A stretch of 39,165 nt of DNA, from assembly GCA_044377735.1 (NCBI GenBank), contig JBILYK010000024.1:1-39165 (forward strand), written 5' to 3'. The notes under the pieces were generated by a model. The model was not told the origin of the DNA and made no database searches. It worked only from the letters and a program-made list of their open reading frames with translations. The position numbers and the translations under genes are program-made. Source of the DNA: Tabrizicola_A sp044377735 (GTDB lineage Bacteria > Pseudomonadota > Alphaproteobacteria > Rhodobacterales > Rhodobacteraceae). Within the stretch, counting starts at the first letter, position 1. The number at the start of each line of letters is the position of its first letter. Positions 18,633 to 26,225 of the stretch are shown here, one piece after another.

Positions 18633-18663
18633 CATGTTTTCGGCATGTTTTGGCCCATGTTTT
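18633..18663 (+). repeat. Three helically phased CATGTTTT repeats upstream of hspQ
   Basis: CATGTTTT occurs at 18633-18640, 18644-18651 and 18656-18663, so the starts are 11 and 12 nt apart, about one turn of DNA. Each is followed by (C/T)GG. They lie in the 230-nt interval between the divergent lipoprotein and hspQ start codons. This spacing suggests cooperative binding of a regulator on one face of the helix, but no known operator was recognised. Confidence 0.55.
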
Positions 18664-18762
18664 GGCGTTATTGGCCACAGACTGTTTCCCCCCTGACCTT
18701 TCGGGCGGATGGACAAGGCAGCGGATGTCAGATTAGTAAATCGCATGGGAGACCCCGCAGCC

Positions 18763-19089
18763 ATGCTGAAGACCGACGCGAAATATCACCTGGGACAGGT
18801 CCTGCGGCATCGGAAACATCCGTTCCGCGGCGTGGTCTTTGATGTCGATGCCATGTTTTCCAACACCCAAGACTGGTATGAGGCGATCCCCGAAGATGCC
18901 CGCCCGGCCAAGAACCAGCCCTTCTATCACCTCTTGGCTGAAAACGATCAAAGCTATTACGTGGCCTATGTGTCCGAACAGAATCTGGTTCCCGATGAAA
19001 CCGGTGAACCGGCAACCCATCCCGACCTTCCCGACCTTTTTGGCGATTTCGAGGATGGTCGCTATCCGCTTCAGTTCCAATTGAACTGA
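18763..19089 (+). CDS. hspQ: Heat shock protein HspQ
   Basis: A 108-residue protein of the HspQ/YccV (hemimethylated-DNA-binding) family. Family segments are AKYHLGQVLRHRKHPFRGVV, FDVDAMFSN, NQPFYHLLAENDQ, YYVAYVSEQNLVPDETGEP and a C-terminal HPDLPDLFGDF. HspQ is known as a specificity-enhancing factor for the Lon protease and was earlier linked to DnaA stability in E. coli. The start at 18763 (MLKTDAKYHLG) matches the family; the upstream ATG at 18745 is an alternative. It stands alone, with a long upstream region holding three phased repeats that may control it. Confidence 0.93.
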   Translation: MLKTDAKYHLGQVLRHRKHPFRGVVFDVDAMFSNTQDWYEAIPEDARPAKNQPFYHLLAENDQSYYVAYVSEQNLVPDETGEPATHPDLPDLFGDFEDGRYPLQFQLN

Positions 19090-19168
19090 AAACGCGGCGC
19101 TGGCTTACACTTCGGTAACCTGTTGCGCCTAGCCTAAGGGGGTCAGACTTTGGGAAAGGGCGATTCGG

Positions 19169-19507
19169 ATGGAGCTTGTGGCACAAGAGGGCGCGGACGT
19201 GTTGGTGATCCGCGCGATGCGCGACCGGATCGACGCGGCCAGCGCGATCCAGTTCAAAGACAAGATGCGTGAGCTGACAGGCAACAGTGTGGCGCCGCGC
19301 GTGGTGCTTGACATGTCGAGCATCGCCTTTCTTGACAGTTCCGGCCTTGGCGCGGTGGTGGCTGTGCTGAAATCGCTCGCCCCAACCCGCAAGCTTGAAC
19401 TTTCCGGCCTGACCCCCACCGTTCAGAAAGTGTTCCGCCTGACACGGATGGACAGTATCTTCGTCATTCATGATGGCGGGCCGGATGGGCTTCGGCATGC
19501 AGGTTGA
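19169..19507 (+). CDS. STAS-domain anti-sigma factor antagonist
   Basis: A 112-residue single STAS-domain protein. It carries VVLDMSSIAFLDSSGLGAVV with the DSSGL motif at residues 56-60; the serine there is the usual phosphorylation site in SpoIIAA/RsbV-type antagonists. In partner-switching systems the unphosphorylated form binds the anti-sigma kinase and frees the sigma factor or another target. The overlapping downstream gene encodes the matching RsbW-like kinase. No sigma factor and no PP2C phosphatase lie in the window, so the target and the activating phosphatase are unknown. Confidence 0.92.
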   Translation: MELVAQEGADVLVIRAMRDRIDAASAIQFKDKMRELTGNSVAPRVVLDMSSIAFLDSSGLGAVVAVLKSLAPTRKLELSGLTPTVQKVFRLTRMDSIFVIHDGGPDGLRHAG

Positions 19508-20000
19508 CGTGGCTCGCCCAGAAGCGCCGCCAAACGGGCGGGCCATGGCACACCACAACGGCGCTTTGAACGATCGCCCGCTGCAGCTCACCTTCCCCGG
19601 CCATCCCGAACAGGTCAGCCAAGTCTTGCAGGATGTTTTTGCCAGTCCGCCGCTGGCCGATCTGGCCCAAGACATCCGTGGCACCGCAGAGATCGTGCTG
19701 GCTGAGGTGTTCAACAACATCGTCGAACACGCCTATGCCGAGCGTGGGGGCAACATCACCCTGCGGCTTGGGTGGCAGGACGGGGCTTTGCTCTGCCAAG
19801 TCAGCGATACAGGCGCGCCAATGCCGGGGCTTTGCCTGCCCGCAGGCAAGTTTCAGCCGCTTGACGATCTGGCCGATCTGCCCGAAGGGGGCTTTGGCTG
19901 GTACTTGATTCGCAGTCTGACCGAAGAATTGTCCTACCGGCGGTCAAACGGCATCAACCGGCTGTCATTTCAGCTTTGCACGAAACAATCTGGGGCTTAA
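19497..20000 (+). CDS. RsbW-like anti-sigma factor / serine kinase (HATPase_c_2)
   Basis: A GHKL-type ATPase of the anti-sigma kinase group. The N box is EIVLAEVFNNIVEHAYAE, the G1 box VSDTGAPMPG and the G2 box LPEGGFGWYLIRSLTEEL. Such proteins bind a target, often a sigma factor, and phosphorylate the STAS antagonist. Start choice is uncertain: 19497 overlaps the STAS stop and gives 167 residues, while 19545 (MAHHNGALN) gives 151; neither has a strong ribosome-binding site. Overlap with the STAS gene implies coupled translation at balanced amounts. Confidence 0.88.
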   Translation: MQVDVARPEAPPNGRAMAHHNGALNDRPLQLTFPGHPEQVSQVLQDVFASPPLADLAQDIRGTAEIVLAEVFNNIVEHAYAERGGNITLRLGWQDGALLCQVSDTGAPMPGLCLPAGKFQPLDDLADLPEGGFGWYLIRSLTEELSYRRSNGINRLSFQLCTKQSGA

Positions 20001-20309
20001 CGGCTGACCGTTTCCAGTTTTCATTTTCTGACGCGCAATGGTCATGGTTTCCCCCTCAATCCGCCCATCCCTGCCGTCATTATAGTCCTTACAGCTTTAC
20101 AAAGCTTCCCCCGATGCGGTGAATCAAAGCCCCCACCCAGTTCGCCGCATCGGGGCACTTTCCCAGCTTTTTTGGCCCAACATTTTTGGCACAAGACAAT
20201 GGTCTTGCGGCGCGCAAACGCACACCGCACGGCCCTGCCTTTGGCTTTTCGCCAAGCCTTGGCAAAACGCCGCAACCCTCCTAGGTTCCTGACTTTCGGA
20301 GGGCTTCTC
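20001..20309. other. 309-nt interval between the anti-sigma pair and ggt
   Basis: No gene was recognised. It holds a palindrome AGCTTTACAAAGCT (20093-20106, spacer AC), the long hairpin listed at 20109-20155 followed by a T-rich stretch (20165-20176), and a second palindrome GCCAAG-C-CTTGGC (20251-20263) 47 nt before the ggt start. The ggt start has GGAGGG 6 nt upstream. The palindromes are candidate regulator sites; neither matches an operator I know. Confidence 0.5.
20109..20155 (+). terminator. Long stem-loop after the anti-sigma pair
   Basis: CCCCGATGCGGTGAA (20109-20123) pairs with TTCGCCGCATCGGGG (20141-20155) over 15 positions, with one U-G wobble and a 17-nt loop. A T-rich run ending in TTTTTT (20171-20176) starts about 10 nt later. 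It is 108 nt past the stop of the anti-sigma gene. A terminator is the simplest reading; a small structured RNA is possible. Confidence 0.5.
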
Positions 20310-21881
20310 ATGCGCGACTTTCATCTTCCCGGCCGCTCGGCGGTCTATGCCACCAACGGCGTCTGTGCGACATCGCACCCCTTGGCCGCCAAAGTGGCCA
20401 TCGACACCCTGCAAGCGGGCGGCAATGCGGTGGACGCCGCCCTTGCCGGGGCCTTTGTGCTGGGCATTGCCGAGCCGCAAATGTGCGGCATCGGCGGCGA
20501 TTGCTTTGTGCTGATGAAACCCGCCGGGTCCGAAGAGATTCTGGCGCTGAACGGCTCAGGCCGCGCGCCTGCGGGCACGTCCGCCGCAGCGCTGCGCGCC
20601 CGCGGCCTTACCTCCATGCCCCTGCGTGGCGCAGACCCCGTCACCCTGCCCGGCGCGATGGAGGCGTTCTGCCGCCTGTCAGACCGCCACGGCAAGCTCG
20701 GGCTGGATCGCATCGTCGCCCCGGCCATCCATTATGCCGAAATCGGCATCCCGGTCGCCCCCCGCGTGGCCTTCGACTGGGCCGGTGATGCCCCCGCCCT
20801 GCAAGGTGCCGCACGCCGTCATCACCTGATCAACGACCAAGCCCCCCGCGTTGGCCAAATCTTCCGCGCCCCCGGTCAGGCCGAGGTCTTGCGCCGCATG
20901 GCCCGCGAAGGCCGCAAAGGCTTTTACGAAGGCGAAGTGGCCGAAGACATGGTCGCCTCGCTGCAGGCCCTGGGCGGCTGCCACACGATGGAAGATCTGG
21001 CCGGTGTCACCTGCGAGGACACCACCCCCATCCACGGCCCCTACAAGGGCACCGATCTGTATGAACACCCGCCAAACGGTCAGGGCGCGACAGCAATCCT
21101 GATGCTGAACATCCTCGCCCAGTTCGACCTTCAGGCGATGGACCCTTTCGGCACCACCCGCGCCCATATCGAGGCCGAGGCGGCAAAGCTCGCCTATGAC
21201 GCCCGCGACCGCTTTATCGCCGACCCCGCCGCCCGGCTGGATCACATGCTCTCGCCCGCCACCGCCGCCAAACTCGCCGCCCTCATCAACCCCAAACGCG
21301 CCATGGCCGCCGCCAAACCGCTGTCCGAAGCGGTGCACAAAGACACGATCTACATCACCGTTGTTGACCGTGACCGCATGGCCGTCAGCCTGATCTATTC
21401 GATCTTCTGGGGCTTTGGCGCCGGCATTGCGTCCGAGAAATTCGGCATCACCTTCCAGAACCGCGGTGCAGGCTTCAGCCTTGAACCCGGCCACCCGAAT
21501 GAGGCCGCACCGGGCAAGCGCCCGATGCACACCATCATTCCGGGCATGCTGAAACAGGGCGGCCGCGTCACCATGCCCTTTGGCGTGATGGGCGGGGCCT
21601 ACCAGCCCTGCGGCCACGCGCGCTTTGTCACCAACATGATCGACTACGGAATGGAACCGCAGGCCGCCATCGACGCGCCGCGCTGCTTCTCGGGGGCCGA
21701 TGGCATGATGGTGGAACGCGGCTATTCCGACACCGTGCGCGCCGAGCTTGCCGCCATGGGGCATCAGGTTTCCATCGCGCATGAACCGATTGGCGGCGCG
21801 CAGGCCATTCTGATCGGCGAAGATGGGGTGTTGATCGGCGCATCCGACCCGCGCAAGGACGGCTGCGCACTGGGATATTGA
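20310..21881 (+). CDS. ggt: Gamma-glutamyltransferase family protein
   Basis: A 523-residue Ntn-hydrolase of the gamma-glutamyltransferase family, which cleaves glutathione and other gamma-glutamyl compounds. The family start is YATNGVCATSHPLAAKVAID then GGNAVDAALAGAFVLGIAEP and GIGGDCFVLM. The precursor would self-cleave before the Thr of KDTIYITVVD, which becomes the catalytic N-terminus of the small subunit; this Thr is kept, though the usual following Thr is Ile. PGKRPMHTIIPGML and GVMGGAYQPCGHARFVTNMI are also typical. No signal peptide is evident, so it may be cytoplasmic. GGAGGG lies 6 nt before the ATG at 20310. It leads the ggt-msrC-GFA operon. Confidence 0.93.
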   Translation: MRDFHLPGRSAVYATNGVCATSHPLAAKVAIDTLQAGGNAVDAALAGAFVLGIAEPQMCGIGGDCFVLMKPAGSEEILALNGSGRAPAGTSAAALRARGLTSMPLRGADPVTLPGAMEAFCRLSDRHGKLGLDRIVAPAIHYAEIGIPVAPRVAFDWAGDAPALQGAARRHHLINDQAPRVGQIFRAPGQAEVLRRMAREGRKGFYEGEVAEDMVASLQALGGCHTMEDLAGVTCEDTTPIHGPYKGTDLYEHPPNGQGATAILMLNILAQFDLQAMDPFGTTRAHIEAEAAKLAYDARDRFIADPAARLDHMLSPATAAKLAALINPKRAMAAAKPLSEAVHKDTIYITVVDRDRMAVSLIYSIFWGFGAGIASEKFGITFQNRGAGFSLEPGHPNEAAPGKRPMHTIIPGMLKQGGRVTMPFGVMGGAYQPCGHARFVTNMIDYGMEPQAAIDAPRCFSGADGMMVERGYSDTVRAELAAMGHQVSIAHEPIGGAQAILIGEDGVLIGASDPRKDGCALGY

Positions 21882-21882
21882 T

Positions 21883-22335
21883 GTGAACTATCAATTCGTT
21901 ACCGAAAGCATCCGCGCGCTCTGCCATGGCGAGACAGACACGGTGGCCTTGATGGCCACCGTCACCTGCGAGGTGCACCACGCCCACCCCTTCGCCGATT
22001 GGACCGGGTTTTACCGCGTCACCGCGCCTGACCTTCTGAAGATCGGCCCCTATCAGGGCGGCCATGGCTGCCTTGTCATCCCGTTCTCGCGCGGGGTCTG
22101 CGGGGCCGCCGCGCGCACCGGGCAGGTCCAAAACGTGCCAGATGTCGAGGCGTTTCCAGACCATATCGCCTGTTCCTCCTCCACCCGGTCGGAACTGGTG
22201 CTGCCAGTCTGGAACCGCTCGGGCAAGCTTTTGGGCGTCTTTGACATCGACAGCGACACCCCCGCCGCCTTCACCAAGGCCGATGAAGACTGGCTCGTCC
22301 CGCTTCTGGCCGAGATTTTCGCGCAGGCCGACTGA
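21883..22335 (+). CDS. msrC: Free methionine-(R)-sulfoxide reductase (GAF domain)
   Basis: A 150-residue GAF-domain protein that fits the free methionine-R-sulfoxide reductase (fRMsr/MsrC) family. All three family cysteines are present: Cys63 (GPYQGGHGC), Cys73 (RGVCGAAARTGQ) and Cys97 (DHIACSSSTRSE). The end VFDIDSDTPAAFTKADEDWL is also typical. It reduces free Met-R-sulfoxide in the cytoplasm using thioredoxin. It starts with GTG at 21883, one nt after the ggt stop. Its stop overlaps the ATG of the GFA gene (TGATG). The cysteine match makes the enzyme assignment firm by family knowledge. Confidence 0.92.
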   Translation: MNYQFVTESIRALCHGETDTVALMATVTCEVHHAHPFADWTGFYRVTAPDLLKIGPYQGGHGCLVIPFSRGVCGAAARTGQVQNVPDVEAFPDHIACSSSTRSELVLPVWNRSGKLLGVFDIDSDTPAAFTKADEDWLVPLLAEIFAQAD

Positions 22336-23099
22336 TGGGCGACACCAGCCTCCATGGGTCCTGCCTGTGCGGTCAGGTGCAGTTTCAGGCGGTGCCAGAC
22401 CGCCATGTCATCGCCTGCCATTGCACCCAGTGCCGCAAGCAATCGGGGCATTTCTGGGCCGCCACCTTTGCGTGGCACAAGGATTTCCGGCTCACCCGCT
22501 CTGACAGCCTGCGCTGGTATGCCGCCAGCGATCAGGCCCAGCGCGGGTTCTGTGGCGGCTGCGGGGCCTTCCTGTTCTGGCAGCCAAGCGGTGAGGATCG
22601 CATCTCCATCGCCGCCGGGGCCTTTGACGGGCCAACCGGGCTCACCATCGGCGAAAGCTGGCACAACGCCGATGCGGGCGATTACTATGACCCTGCAGGC
22701 GGCCCGCCCCCCACGATCTCAACCGCCACCCACCTGCACGGGGCCTGCCTGTGCGGGGCCAATCAGTTCACCCTGCCCGGCCCCATGGGCGCGGTTTGGG
22801 CCTGCCATTGCACCCAATGCCGCAAAACCTCGGGGCATTATTCGGCCAGTTTTGACGCGGATGAGGCCTCGCTCACATGGCAATCCCGCAAGGTCAGCAA
22901 CCATGTCAGCCCCGGCGGCGGCCTGCGCGGCTTTTGCACCGATTGCGGATCGGGCCTCTATTTCCGCGCCACAGACGGCGCGTTTTCGCTAGAGGCCGGG
23001 GCGATTGAAAGCCCCTGCGGCGGGCAGCTTGCCCGGCATATCTTCGTGGCCGACAAGGGCGATTACTACGATCTGACCGACGGCCTGCCGCAAGACTGA
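22335..23099 (+). CDS. Double GFA-domain protein (glutathione-dependent formaldehyde-activating family)
   Basis: A 254-residue protein made of two tandem GFA (CENP-V/GFA) domains, where most family members have one of about 130 residues. Zinc ligands repeat with a spacing of 128-129 residues: Cys10/138, Cys12/140, Cys28/157, Cys30/159, Cys33/162, Cys73/201, Cys76/204. Both halves contain ACHCTQCRK, and both end in GDYYD. The family is named for Paracoccus Gfa, reported to help form S-hydroxymethylglutathione, but many members have unknown substrates. It is the last gene of the ggt-msrC operon, a context that suggests thiol or aldehyde metabolism. Confidence 0.92.
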   Translation: MGDTSLHGSCLCGQVQFQAVPDRHVIACHCTQCRKQSGHFWAATFAWHKDFRLTRSDSLRWYAASDQAQRGFCGGCGAFLFWQPSGEDRISIAAGAFDGPTGLTIGESWHNADAGDYYDPAGGPPPTISTATHLHGACLCGANQFTLPGPMGAVWACHCTQCRKTSGHYSASFDADEASLTWQSRKVSNHVSPGGGLRGFCTDCGSGLYFRATDGAFSLEAGAIESPCGGQLARHIFVADKGDYYDLTDGLPQD

Positions 23100-23111
23100 C
23101 CCCCCACCCCT

Positions 23112-23134
23112 TCCCTCCCCACAAGGGGGAGGGA
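23112..23134. terminator. Bidirectional-type terminator hairpin between the GFA gene and lpxK
   Basis: TCCCTCCCC (23112-23120) pairs perfectly with GGGGAGGGA (23126-23134) around a 5-nt loop, between the convergent GFA and lpxK genes. A related element (CCCC-rich, then ACAA, then GGGGAGG) occurs at 34181-34219, also between convergent genes. No T-run is present, so the function is inferred from location. Confidence 0.55.
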
Positions 23135-23185
23135 GCCGCCCATTCTGAACAGTTGTTCACATTCGACAAGGTGGCAGGTTTCAGC

Positions 23186-24175
23186 TCAGAGCCCCAACCG
23201 CTCCAGCGCCTGATCCAAGGGCGCCCAATCCACCAGATGCAGCCGCACCGGCAGCGACAGCACCGAGGACCGGAAAGCAGGCGGCAGGCGGGCCGCGTCC
23301 TTTTCGGTGGTGACCAGTTGCGCACCCGTCAACAAGGCCTCGGCCTCCAGCCGTTTCATCAGCGTATCTGACAAGGGCTGGTGATCGTCCAGCGCCTCGG
23401 CGCGCAGGATCTCGGCCCCAAGGCCGCGCAGGGTGGCAAAGAACTTCTCGGGCCGCCCAATGCCTGCAAAGGCAATCACCCGTTCGGTTGACCAGTCGAT
23501 CCCCATGGCAATGGGTTCCAGATCGCCGGTCAACAGCGGCTGGCGCAACTCTGCGCCCCATTGGCCCCTAAAGCGGGCCTGCGCCTCGGCTGGGCCAATC
23601 GCCAGAACCAGATCAGCGCGCGCAAGGCCCGCCGCCACCGGCTCGCGCAACGGCCCCGCAGGCAAGCAGCGACCATTTCCGAACCCGAGTTCGGCATCAA
23701 CCACCACCAGCGACAGATCCTTGATGGTGGACGGGTTCTGAAACCCGTCGTCCAGCATGATCACACCAGCCCCCGCCGCCTCGGCTGCCCGCACGCCCTC
23801 GGCGCGGTCGCGCGCCACCCACGTGGGCGCAAAGGCCGCCAGCAGCAGCGGCTCATCCCCGACCTGCGCCGCAGAATGCCGGGCGGGGTCCACCCGCACC
23901 GGCCCGGTCAAGGATCCGCCATAGCCCCGGCTGACCACATGCACCCGCGCGCCGCGCTCCAAAAGCCGGGCGACCAAGGCCATGGCGGTGGGGGTCTTGC
24001 CGGTGCCACCCACGTTCAGATTGCCAATGCAGATCACCGGCACACCCGCGCGGTCTCCCGGCTGGCGCAAACGGCGCGCGGTGGCCGCGCCATAGGCCCA
24101 GCCCAAGGGTGCGAGCAGCCGCGCCATCCATCCGGGGCGCTGCGGCGGATTGAACCAAAAGGCGGGCGGGCGCAT
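23186..24175 (-). CDS. lpxK: Tetraacyldisaccharide 4'-kinase LpxK
   Basis: A 329-residue inner-membrane-associated kinase that phosphorylates the 4' position of the lipid A disaccharide precursor to give lipid IVA. The Walker A is GNLNVGGTGKTPTAMALV (P-loop VGGTGKT at residues 55-61), and VIMLDDGFQNPS is the LpxK Walker-B-like motif. The N-terminal MARLLAPLGWAYGAATA segment is the hydrophobic helix expected for the family. The ATG overlaps the stop of the kdtA-like gene by one base (TAATG); a longer frame upstream lies inside that gene and is rejected. The operon therefore combines lipid A and Kdo steps. Confidence 0.96.
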   Translation of the reverse strand: MRPPAFWFNPPQRPGWMARLLAPLGWAYGAATARRLRQPGDRAGVPVICIGNLNVGGTGKTPTAMALVARLLERGARVHVVSRGYGGSLTGPVRVDPARHSAAQVGDEPLLLAAFAPTWVARDRAEGVRAAEAAGAGVIMLDDGFQNPSTIKDLSLVVVDAELGFGNGRCLPAGPLREPVAAGLARADLVLAIGPAEAQARFRGQWGAELRQPLLTGDLEPIAMGIDWSTERVIAFAGIGRPEKFFATLRGLGAEILRAEALDDHQPLSDTLMKRLEAEALLTGAQLVTTEKDAARLPPAFRSSVLSLPVRLHLVDWAPLDQALERLGL

Positions 24176-25344
24176 TATGAGACCCCGATCAACTGGCGCA
24201 GGCGCAGCAGCACCTTTTCCGTGACCTCCGCCCCGTCCGAGGCCACAGTCCACGCCGCCTGTGCCGCCAATGCGGCACGGTCCGGGGCCAGCAAATCGCC
24301 CAAAGCCTCGGCCAGATCGCTGGACGACCCCACCGCGCGCGCGGCCCGTGCGGCACCCAAACGGCCAAAGACCGTGCCATAAGGCCCCGGACGCGGCCCA
24401 TAGATGATGGCCGATCCCAGCGCGGCAGGCTCCAACGGATTGCGCAGCGCGCCCTCCCCCGCCAGACTGCCGCCGATATAGGTGACCGGTGCCAACCGAT
24501 ACCACAGCCCGTATTCCTCGGCGCTGTCGGGCAGATAGACGGCGGTTTCGCTGTCGGGTTCCTCATCCAACGCCCGCCGCGCGACGATCCAACCCTCCAT
24601 CGCCTCAAGCTGGGCCGCCAAGGCCTCGGCGCGGGCAGGCTGCTCGGGCACCAAGATCAGCAACAATCGATGCGACAGGCGCAACGCTGCGCTGTGGGCG
24701 GCAATAACGGCGGCCTCCTCGGCCTGCGGCACAGCCGCCGCCAGCCAGATCGGCCGGGCCTTCATCACCTCGGCCAAAGCAGCGCGCTCGCCCTCATGAC
24801 AGGCCAGCGCCGCCGACACCGCCTCCATCCGGCCCAGCACATCCACCTGCGCCGCTCCGGCCTTGCGATAGCTCTGCGCCGCCACCTCATCCAGCGCGAA
24901 AACGTGGCGCAGGCTTTGTACCGCCCCCCGCATCAGCCCGGGAAACCAGCCATCCCGGCCCCGCACAAGGCTTGGCTCGCGGCCATCCACCACCATGGCC
25001 GGAATGCCGCGCGCCTCGGCCTCGAACAACAGCGCCGGGCGAATTTCCCCATCCGCCAGCACAATCGCATCAGGCTTCCAGTGCCCCAGAAACGCCCGCA
25101 CATCGGCAGGCTGATCGGCCGGCGCTGGCATCTGCCCCGCCCCTCGCGGGCCGGTGACCAGCGTCGCAATCCCATCTTCTTCAGCCAGCTTGTTGGCCAG
25201 ATGCATCAGGCCCTGCAACGCGCCTTCCCTCGGGGCGTGCAGCCAGATCAGCCGACCCGCCGGGCGCGGCGCAAATGCGCCCTCTCCCACCGTCTCGCGG
25301 CGTCCTGTCAGGTTGTAAAGGCGCCGTCCAAGCGAAAGGGCCAT
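24175..25344 (-). CDS. KdtA/WaaA-like glycosyltransferase, divergent
   Basis: A 389-residue protein with the two-domain architecture of Kdo transferase (Glycos_transf_N then GT-B). Recognisable segments are LIWLHAPREGALQGL, LLLILVPEQPARAEALAAQL, YGLWYRLAPVTYIGGSLAGE and NPLEPAALGSAIIYGPRPG. Several hallmarks differ from E. coli KdtA by eye: HSVSVGE becomes HAPREGA, METELWPN becomes ADGEIRPA, ATSTHEGEE becomes AAVPQAEEA, and GGHNPLE becomes ALRNPLE. An N-terminal membrane anchor is not evident. Its place with lpxK and DUF4170 supports a lipopolysaccharide role, but whether it transfers Kdo is doubtful from the motif losses. DUF4170 lies 11 nt upstream. Confidence 0.8.
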   Translation of the reverse strand: MALSLGRRLYNLTGRRETVGEGAFAPRPAGRLIWLHAPREGALQGLMHLANKLAEEDGIATLVTGPRGAGQMPAPADQPADVRAFLGHWKPDAIVLADGEIRPALLFEAEARGIPAMVVDGREPSLVRGRDGWFPGLMRGAVQSLRHVFALDEVAAQSYRKAGAAQVDVLGRMEAVSAALACHEGERAALAEVMKARPIWLAAAVPQAEEAAVIAAHSAALRLSHRLLLILVPEQPARAEALAAQLEAMEGWIVARRALDEEPDSETAVYLPDSAEEYGLWYRLAPVTYIGGSLAGEGALRNPLEPAALGSAIIYGPRPGPYGTVFGRLGAARAARAVGSSSDLAEALGDLLAPDRAALAAQAAWTVASDGAEVTEKVLLRLRQLIGVS

Positions 25345-25355
25345 GGGTTACCAGA

Positions 25356-25601
25356 TCACGCGCCCAGCTCTTCCGTCGTCGAACCCGACGCCGCCTCATC
25401 GCGCAGCCGGTGAATATGGGCGATGTAATAGCGCATATGGGCATTATCCACCGTGCGATGCGCCTCAGCCTTCCACGCCGCATAGGCGCTGGCATAATCG
25501 GGAAACATCCCAACGATATGAATGTCGTTCACATCGCGGAACACGTTCTTTTCCGGAGTAACCAATTCCCCGCCAAAGACGAGATGAAGGCGCTGGGTCA
25601 T
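25356..25601 (-). CDS. DUF4170 domain-containing protein
   Basis: An 81-residue protein of the DUF4170 family, with LHLVFGGELVTPEKNVFRDV, DIHIVGMFPDYASAYAAWKA and MRYYIAHIHRLRDE. The family is small and mainly alphaproteobacterial, and its function is unknown. It ends 11 nt before the kdtA-like gene and is the first gene of the leftward DUF4170-kdtA-like-lpxK group. AGGA precedes the start. Repeated association with Kdo and lipid A genes suggests an envelope-related role, which is inference. Confidence 0.88.
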   Translation of the reverse strand: MTQRLHLVFGGELVTPEKNVFRDVNDIHIVGMFPDYASAYAAWKAEAHRTVDNAHMRYYIAHIHRLRDEAASGSTTEELGA

Positions 25602-25747
25602 GTGATTTCCTGCAACTGAACATAAGGCTTTGGGTGAAACTACCCCTTGGCGCGGGCAGGGACAAGCGCCGAGCGGGGACCAAACCGGGCTTGCCCCCGC
25701 CCGCCCCCCTCGCTAGCCTGCCGCCAAATTCTGAACACGAGGTTCCC

Positions 25748-26215
25748 ATGTCCATCATCGAAGCCCGCCTTGCCGAACTTGGCGTCACCCTGCCCAACGC
25801 CCCGGCCCCTGCCGCCAATTACGTGCCCTTCGTGGTGGTGGGCGATCTGGTGCATGTCTCGGGCCAGATCAGCCAGAATTCGGGCGGCTTGATCAAAGGA
25901 CGCCTTGGCGCGGATATGGACATAGCCGCCGGGGCCGAGGCTGCAAAAACCTGCGCCATCTCGATTCTGGCACAGGTGAAAAACGCCTGCGGCGGCGATC
26001 TTGACCGGGTGGTGCGGGCGGTGAAACTGGTGGGCTTTGTCAGCTCCACCCCCGAATTCATCGACCAGCCCAAGGTCATCAACGGCGCGTCCGATTTCAT
26101 GGTGGCCGCCCTTGGCGATGCTGGACGGCACGCGCGCTCGGCGATCTCGGCGGCCTCGCTGCCCTTGGGCGTCGCGGTGGAAATCGAAGCCATCTTCCAG
26201 ATCCGCCCGGCGTAG
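25748..26215 (+). CDS. RidA family protein (YjgF/YER057c)
   Basis: A 155-residue RidA-family protein. Key segments are FVVVGDLVHVSGQISQNSGG, AAKTCAISILAQVKNACGGD, VVRAVKLVGFVSSTPEFIDQ and ARSAISAASLPLGVAVEIEA, including the Arg of the ARSAI motif and the Glu of VEIEA that line the active site in RidA. RidA hydrolyses reactive enamine/imine intermediates such as 2-aminoacrylate. This length (about 150) is that of the longer YjgF subgroup, so the substrate may differ from classical RidA. ACGAGG precedes the ATG at 25748. The next gene starts 10 nt after its stop. Confidence 0.92.
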   Translation: MSIIEARLAELGVTLPNAPAPAANYVPFVVVGDLVHVSGQISQNSGGLIKGRLGADMDIAAGAEAAKTCAISILAQVKNACGGDLDRVVRAVKLVGFVSSTPEFIDQPKVINGASDFMVAALGDAGRHARSAISAASLPLGVAVEIEAIFQIRPA

Positions 26216-26225
26216 AACCCCGACA

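Noticed and set aside
20109..20155. Riboswitch in front of ggt
   Set aside because: A single stem-loop with a T-rich tail does not match any riboswitch fold I know and lies 150 nt before the start codon.
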